In this document: piece by piece, positions 57,831-64,000 of the stretch
Numbering within the stretch: the first letter of the stretch is position 1
Layout: each line of letters opens with the position of its first letter
Source of the DNA: Fagopyrum homotropicum
Taxonomy: Eukaryota > Streptophyta > Magnoliopsida > Caryophyllales > Polygonaceae
DNA length: 64,000 nucleotides
NCBI GenBank assembly: GCA_033239125.1
Contig: BSWB01000005.1
Span: 47,228,993 to 47,292,992 of the forward strand
Direction of reading: 5' to 3'
Position numbers and translations under genes: made by a program
The notes under the pieces: generated by a model
Database searches by the model: none
Seen by the model: the letters and a program-made list of their open reading frames with translations, nothing else
What the model was told of the DNA's origin: nothing

Positions 57831-60692
57831 TGTAATACCCGGAAATTTAAATTCCGGTAAATCCCGAGTCAACATAAATCTTGTCATTTTATGTGAAGAG
57901 TTAATCACATAAAAATTCTTTTACCAACTTCTATGATATTATCTGAAAGTTAATCATATAAAATCATTCTTAAAACACTCTTTCAAGCCTTATAGTATTT
58001 GACCCATTTGACAAACCCATGACTAAGTCATGACAAGGACATCCCGGCCCATTTTGACAAGATCACTTCAGGCCAAAGACAAGGCCAACCTTCTTGCTTC
58101 AACCGTGTAATTTCTCTCCTTCCCTACCAAACCCTAGTAGCCCTCCCACCTTCACGTAAACAGCAGCCTTGCTGCGGCACACACGACGACCTGCGCCCTC
58201 TCATCTCCTCCGTCTTCGTACACCGAGCAACAACCGGACTGTCTCTCTCGTTTCTACACGCAGCTTTCAACCACTCAGCTCTCAACCCAGACTATCCCTG
58301 TCGTCCTTCCTTTCCAACCGTCGACAGCAGCTCTCAGAGCACGGGTCTCCTCTTCTCCGGTCGCAACACAACTCAGGACATGAGTCCACCGACAACAGGC
58401 ATCCACCTCGCGTGCATTGGGGCTGGCACAACCACATCACGCGGAGGTTGGTCCTTCTCTACCAGGGTCGTCATGTAGCAACAAGCAATTCCGGTCCCCT
58501 CCATGATCAGTTGCAGCCTCACTGGTCTCTTTGTCGCATCTGAAACGCAGATGCCAGGACAGTTGAACCTACCTCGCAGTCCTTCCTTTGGAACTCACGT
58601 AGAAACAAGCTGCAATAGCATTGCCTCCCTCTTGTCAAGTATTGTAGTTGCGTATGACCATGCTCTTCCTCCTTGCTTTCTTCAGTCAAATATGTGCTTA
58701 TAGTTGTCTCTAAACCATCTTACAATCTATATATTACAGCCAAGGAACAACTACAGTGAGCTGTTGTAGTTTCTCAGTTTCAAACATTGAAGAACAGTCA
58801 ACTTCGAGTCTAGATCTGGGTAAGCTAGACTCTTTCTTTGTTCGTCATTTTTGGATATGTTGTTGTCGGTATTGCAGTGTAGAACATACTGAAATTTGAA
58901 AGTATTCTGAGTTATAGTTTAGGAGATATGATTCTCTAAAGTTGGCTCCTCATGCAGTTTTCTAAGTATGCTGAGTTTGAAATAAACTGCTTAGGATGCA
59001 GTTTTGTGGAATAGTTTTGGATGGATTATTGACTTCTGTTGGACTTGAATTTCGGAAATGTTATAGTTGATATAGTATAGTAGATCATACTAAAATTTTA
59101 GAGGAATCCATGTTACAGTTTGAGAGTTATGGTGTTTAAAAGTTGACTCCTCACACAGTTTTTATAACTGTGCTGAATGCTGGAAAAAAACAGCATGTGA
59201 TGCTGTTTTGTGAGATAGTTTTGAATAGGCTTTTGATCTCTATTGGACTTGAATTTTGGATATGATATAGTTGACATATTTTTGTATAACATATTAAAAT
59301 TTGGGAGGAATCCAGGTTGTGGTTTAGGATTTATGATTTTTCAAAGATTGGGTCGTAAGCAGTTTTCTGTTGTGCTGAAAAGTGCTGGAAATATCTGGTG
59401 ATGTGCAGTCATGTTTGAACTCAAGTTTGAATACCTTAGAAACATAATTCACCGTTCAATGTTTAGTATGTTATAGAGTGTCACGCATACTGTGATGTAT
59501 TAAAAGTTGGGGATGATCCAACGGTTGGATTTAGATATTTGAGGATGCAAAGTGGACTAGTTGAGCAGTTTATAAACACTTAGTTTTTGGCTAAGTCTTA
59601 ATTTTCTGGTTTTGGAACCGACTTTGAGAATTTGTGTAGAATTGATTATTGGGTGTTGTTAGAAAGTTCTTGCTTCTATGGATAGAGTGCATAGCATAGA
59701 AGATTTAGAGATTCTTGTTGGATTTTTATATTTTTATTCGGTTCTCATATCTTAAGCCAAAGTCGGACCTTATCGACTTTTTATGAAAGGCAAGAATGTA
59801 GTTAACCCTTCTAAATCTTTAGCAAACTTTCCTTTGAGAGTTTTGGGTGTGGTTTTGAGTTCCAAAGAATAGTTTAGAACTTTGTTATGGAATGTTATAA
59901 AGTTTCGAGGCCAGGGGTAAAATGGTCATTTACCCGTAGAAGTGTATTTTGGTAATTTATCTGATGATAGAGTTAAATATCTTAGAAGTCAGAGACTTTT
60001 AATTAAGTGGGATACATTATTGATCCACTTACCTTTTATAACAGGCGGTTGAGTTTCTGCAGTTATAGACCGAGTCGAGATAACGGGATTGTGTTTGGAT
60101 TCAGGCAAGTCCTTTGGGCTTACTTAGCTAGCTGTCAGATATGAGTGTGAATGATGATAGTGGTGTGTGAATGATGTGTGCCCTAGTATATTTATAATAA
60201 TCATCGACCGACTTACATATCTGGCCTAAGAGCAACGGGCAGTAGCATTCTGCTCACTTAGCCTGAGGGCGCTGGCCGTTTCTTTCGGGACTAGTCCATA
60301 CTTGGTTTGCGGGGACGCCACCGGCGGAGGTGTGCCAAACCATCACCAGTTGGATAAGGAACGGAGGCGAGAATCTTAAGATTTCTCGTGCTACAACTTT
60401 TATAATCGGATAAAGTGAATCACGTAATATATCAGATAATAACATGATTGTGTGCCAGCATGTTGAGTGTTTGTATTTGTCTTCTCTGTGTTTGTGGTAT
60501 CTTTATTCTTCTTATATCTATATTGTTAGCTAACGGTTTATCCGTGTTGTAGTTTTGGTAGAGATAAACAGTTGTAGAGAGATCCGGAACGGATGGTCAG
60601 CCGGGTCCACGTACTCATTAGATGGGGACGGGGGAGTCTTCCATACGGCATGCATGATTATGTATCTATATATATGTTGTAAGGCTATCACA
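57831..60692 (+). repeat. Gypsy-type LTR, 2.9 kb, 3' end lost to a later insertion
   Basis: It begins TGTAATACCCGGAAATTTAA at the break in the 450-bp orphan. It has a C-rich block (58140-58600), a variant of the conserved palindrome (CAAGTCCTTTGGGCTTACTT near 60104), an AACGGGCAGTAGC block near 60233, and TTAGCTAACGGTTTATCCGT near 60527. The terminal GTGTTACA is missing, because the minus-strand LTR at 60693 lies where it should be. The frames 58169-58543 and 58503-58703 are within the C-rich block and show no family signal. Confidence 0.72.
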
Positions 60693-63600
60693 TGTAACAC
60701 CCCAAATCCGCGGGACTCGGGATGCTACGGGCGGAGACCTCACAATGGGTCCCGACCCTTAGCCTGACAACAATTTCACTGGATCTTACAACAAGACACA
60801 AATAAAGGCAAAACCGAAATTCATTTTAATGCAATCATATGAACCTCAAAAGAAAACAACGAAAGACTTCAGCCGATATACAACGCTAAAAGCAACTGCC
60901 ATACACGCGACATACATAATACCCTAAACAATACATAAAAACAACTCCCAAAACCCATCCTAAAATGCACGGACCCCGACTGCCCACTCTTCCCGGTCTC
61001 TCGGCCGCATCCCTAACCTGCAAGTCAACTACAACAATATCGGTATAAAACCGTTAGCTAGCATTCAAGGCATTAGAATCATGGTATTGGCACACACACA
61101 CATAAGGCATCATAAACACACAACATGTTCCAAACACACAATCCGGTTTATTATCTTTTTATTATTAGGTCATATCCCGTTCTAATTCAACTTCTTTTGT
61201 GACACGAGAATCTTAAAGATCTCGCCCTTGTCCCCTTTCACCATACGGGTTTGTACTTGATGCGGATCAGCATCACCCGATGGACTGGTCGCAAGGCACC
61301 TCCCAGTCATCCCCATTTTGGACTGGACAAGCGGTCACCGCCCGTTATCATACACTTGGGCCAAATATAAACATATAAAGTCGGTGATCCTATTATCGGT
61401 TTAGATGTTATAACATAAGCAATAAACACACACATAAACAATAAACACACACCACCAAACACGCATTGAAACTAATATAGAGAATACGAGCTAAGTAAGT
61501 CCGGAGACTTACCTCGTCACCACACTCAACTCACAACACTCTCGCTTCCTTAGGGAGGAAGCTCATAACCTGCTCACAAGAAGATAACTGTATCAACAAC
61601 AACCCACTCACAATAGAAGTCTTAGACTTCTATACAAATGATATACGCAACACCATTTGACTCTCAATTCTAAGACCGCATCCTAGAATCCCCCATGCTC
61701 ACATCACACCCAATAGAAGCTAGAAGTCCTAAGACTTCTAAACCCTCGGATCTCGCAAGATCATAATTCACAACACAACTAGGATAAGCCAAACCTAAAC
61801 TCCAAAATCCCACAAGATCATACAACCCCACCTCGAGCCTCAAAACGCTCACAAGATCAACCATATAACTTAAAGCCTTATAACAACCTCACAAGATAAC
61901 CAAACACCTCAAGTCTTAGCACAATCATAAATCCTCATAACTCACCTAAGGATCAAGGCCACTACTTGGCATTCACTCTAAGTTATGCTAGATCCAACCT
62001 AGCATGATACTAATATTAAACATAACTAAATCGAGGGGAAAGAATACTCACACAACATCAAAAGACGGAAGTCGTTCAACGAATGTCGACTTGGGCTCGT
62101 TAGGCCTTTATCGGGGCGCTTCCGAACCTAGCACCAAACTAAACAAATTTAGCTTATAAGCTAAATTTGAACGGAATAAATAAAATATATAGGTTTATGA
62201 AAACTCGTTTTCCAAAAGCCAACGTTAAATCCCGTGAAAAAGCTTTCCGGCACAATATGAGATTTTAAAACTTGGTCATCAAACCACAATAAAAAACCTT
62301 GGCCATAAATCAAATTTAATCCAATAAGGGCGTAACACTTAGAGTAAGTAAACGCAAGACTATAACTCGATGTAAAACCGAAGTTTAAAACCCGTAATTA
62401 TATTTTCCGAGCAACCTATTCAACATCATAACCCAAGGTGAAACTCATTTTCAAAGTCAAGGACACAACAAAACCGCTCATCTATTTTCCGGCCAAAATA
62501 CACTTATAAAAACATATTTATAAATCCGCATTTAAATCATTGGGCCATATTCCATAAATAAATCTGCAGGGGTATATATTGCATAAATAAAAATCTGGGC
62601 AATTAATGTAAATACAAAAGATGGGTAAAATGTGTAAATATCCAACAATTAGTGGGGCCCGTTTGAATTACCCTAAAAGCTGAAAGGGTCTTCTTCTTTG
62701 AAACAAAACGCAGACTGGAAAGAGAAGGAACAAGGCGGCGGGATGACGCTCCAAAGGTGGCGAACGGACGGGTTTCTCCGGCGTCGACTGGCGAAGCTGG
62801 GTCGAGGCAGGCAAGGGCGAGGGTACTGGGGGATTCTCCGGCTCTAGTGGCCCGTTAGCGGCGATGCGGTTGCACAAGGCTCCGGCAAGGGTTCCAGGCG
62901 GCAGGGCAACTGCACTCCTCTGGAATTGGCTTCGATTTCGGGTTACGGTAAGGGCTCAAAGAGTTGCAGCTTGAGTGAGGGAGAGGTGGCGGCTTGTAGG
63001 GGATGGTGAGGTTGATCGATCAGTTGAGATAAAAGCACCAGGCCATGTTTATCACTGAGATCCCTGTTTAGCAAATTATCGAACATGTGATGTGCAGAAT
63101 AGTCCATAGCTTGCACGCTCAGATCCGAAGGGGAAGCAACAAGCTCGTTCCCGGGAGGAGGACGGAAGCTCGAAGGAGATCCACAACGAGTTGCAGAGGG
63201 GATGCAATTGGGTGCGAGTTGCTTGTGAAATAGAAGAGAGGCGGATGGTTTCAAGGAGAGAAGGGCAGAGAGATGGAGCTCGAAGGTTGAGGCTGCTGCT
63301 TGTGAGGGAGAAGATCGAAGGAGAGAAGGGGCGAGGCTGCCAGAACAGGAGGGAAACGAGGGTGCCTTCCCTTGCTGTGGGTTGGAGCAGACATGCCAGA
63401 CAGTGAAAAGGGTGAGGGATGGTGGTGGTCGAGAAGTCGGGTTGCAGAGGCAGCAGAGGGAGCGAGAGGTCGGGAATCAGGATGCAGAAGCTCACCAATT
63501 GGGAAGAAGAAATAGAAAAAAAAAAAAAAATGATAAAAAGAAACAGAAACAATAAATTCGATCAAAGTATTCGGAACGGGATTTCCGAATCGGAAAACTT

Positions 63601-63844
63601 TCCCCAACTTTTCCGAAAATAATAACACGGATATACATGAACGTATCCAGAAATAAAAATATACTCGGAAAATATATTTTACGTCGTAAAATACTTTATA
63701 TAAAAAATATTTAATCTAATAAAATATCGATAGAAGCCGCAAAAAAAAATAAATATCGCAAACGCGCAAAAAAAATTTGGACGGATCGAAAGTAGGGAGA
63801 AAATAAAAAAAATCGGAACGCACCCAAAAGAACGGGGCGTTACA
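60693..63844 (-). repeat. Minus-strand gypsy LTR, 3.15 kb
   Basis: On the plus strand it runs from TGTAACACCCCAAATCC to GAACGGGGCGTTACA. It carries the palindrome at 61495-61512, the CACCGCCCGTTATCATACAC block near 61336, and a GC-rich block at 62690-63480. It is in the same family as 31631-34076 and the array LTRs but diverged from both. Inserted next to ATCACA; the opposite flank is outside the window. The overlapping minus frames (62943-63628) belong to the GC-rich block and are not convincing genes. Confidence 0.85.
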
Positions 63845-64000
63845 TCAGATCCTCCTAAAAACAAGTTTCGTCCCGAAACTTGCTATACGCCGAACTTCTC
63901 GGTCCCTAAGGCCGAGGTATGGACTCTCACGCTAAGAAGGCTGAAACCTTCTAATCTATACACACAATCTATTCAAACTACCCCCGCAAGATATATCAGG
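63845..64000 (-). mobile_element. 3' internal end of the minus-strand element (cut by the window edge)
   Basis: On the minus strand the palindrome AAGTTTCGGGACGAAACTT (63863-63881) and the purine tract AGGAGGATC stand directly before the LTR. The sequence beyond resembles 45330-45440. The coding part lies past the end of the window. Confidence 0.75.

Noticed and set aside
62943..63628. Three overlapping long minus-strand frames in the right-hand LTR
   Set aside because: They overlap each other in different frames, are of low complexity, and match the GC-rich LTR block of the family, not a gene.
1..64000. A new functional system (defence, biosynthesis or regulatory cluster)
   Set aside because: No intact non-transposon gene was found. 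All long frames are retroelement parts, captured fragments or accidental frames in repeats.

Overview
This is nuclear DNA from a flowering plant, probably a eudicot, and essentially all of it is transposable elements. I base this on chromodomain-bearing Ty3/gypsy polyproteins, primer-binding sites matching plant initiator tRNA-Met, 2-3 kb LTRs that begin TGTAA and end GTTACA, a Ty1/copia fragment, and a captured plant-type sulfate transporter (SULTR) fragment. I see no intact host gene, rRNA, tRNA, CRISPR array or operon. The species cannot be named from the sequence.

Region 1 (1-29915) is a tandem array of a 9.56-kb segment. Copies 1 (1-9556) and 2 (9557-19111) are nearly identical. Copy 3 (19112-29729) shares the first 1.7 kb and last 3.4 kb, but 4.4 kb of its middle is replaced by 5.5 kb. 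Copy 4 is a 186-bp stump. Each full unit carries a decayed gypsy integrase, AT-rich filler with a minisatellite, a fragment resembling a host gene's 5' UTR with an intron, and a 2.1-kb element with terminal inverted repeats. That element encloses a sulfate-transporter fragment repeated three times on the minus strand. The unique middle of copy 3 holds the natural gypsy 3' end (minisatellite, polypurine tract, 2.1-kb LTR), a copia RT/RNase H fragment, a second damaged LTR, and a possible captured exon.

Region 2 (29916-38205) is a junction zone: an unclassified repeat, an orphan copy of the transporter repeat, then a minus-strand gypsy chromovirus end (LTR 31631-34076 and an open integrase-chromodomain frame 34293-35283). 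It abuts, head to head, a plus-strand LTR tail, primer-binding site and gag frame (35290-36702).

Region 3 (38206-55762) is one 17.6-kb insertion with the structure LTR-internal-LTR-internal-LTR. The five parts are nearly identical between repeats, and TCTAA flanks both ends. The 4.2-kb internal regions hold no recognisable gag, and the pol lacks the RT catalytic segment, so the element could not move on its own. It sits inside an older unclassified repeat (36854-38205 and 55763-56263), which itself split a gypsy LTR.

Region 4 (56264-64000) has the right part of that LTR with a gag start, then a 450-bp orphan of the 9.56-kb unit. Another plus-strand LTR (57831-60692) follows, cut by a minus-strand LTR (60693-63844) whose internal region runs off the window.

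Nothing here works as a pathway. The history is one of nested insertion, gene capture, tandem duplication and rearrangement. Sequence comparisons were made by eye; counts of differences are approximate.
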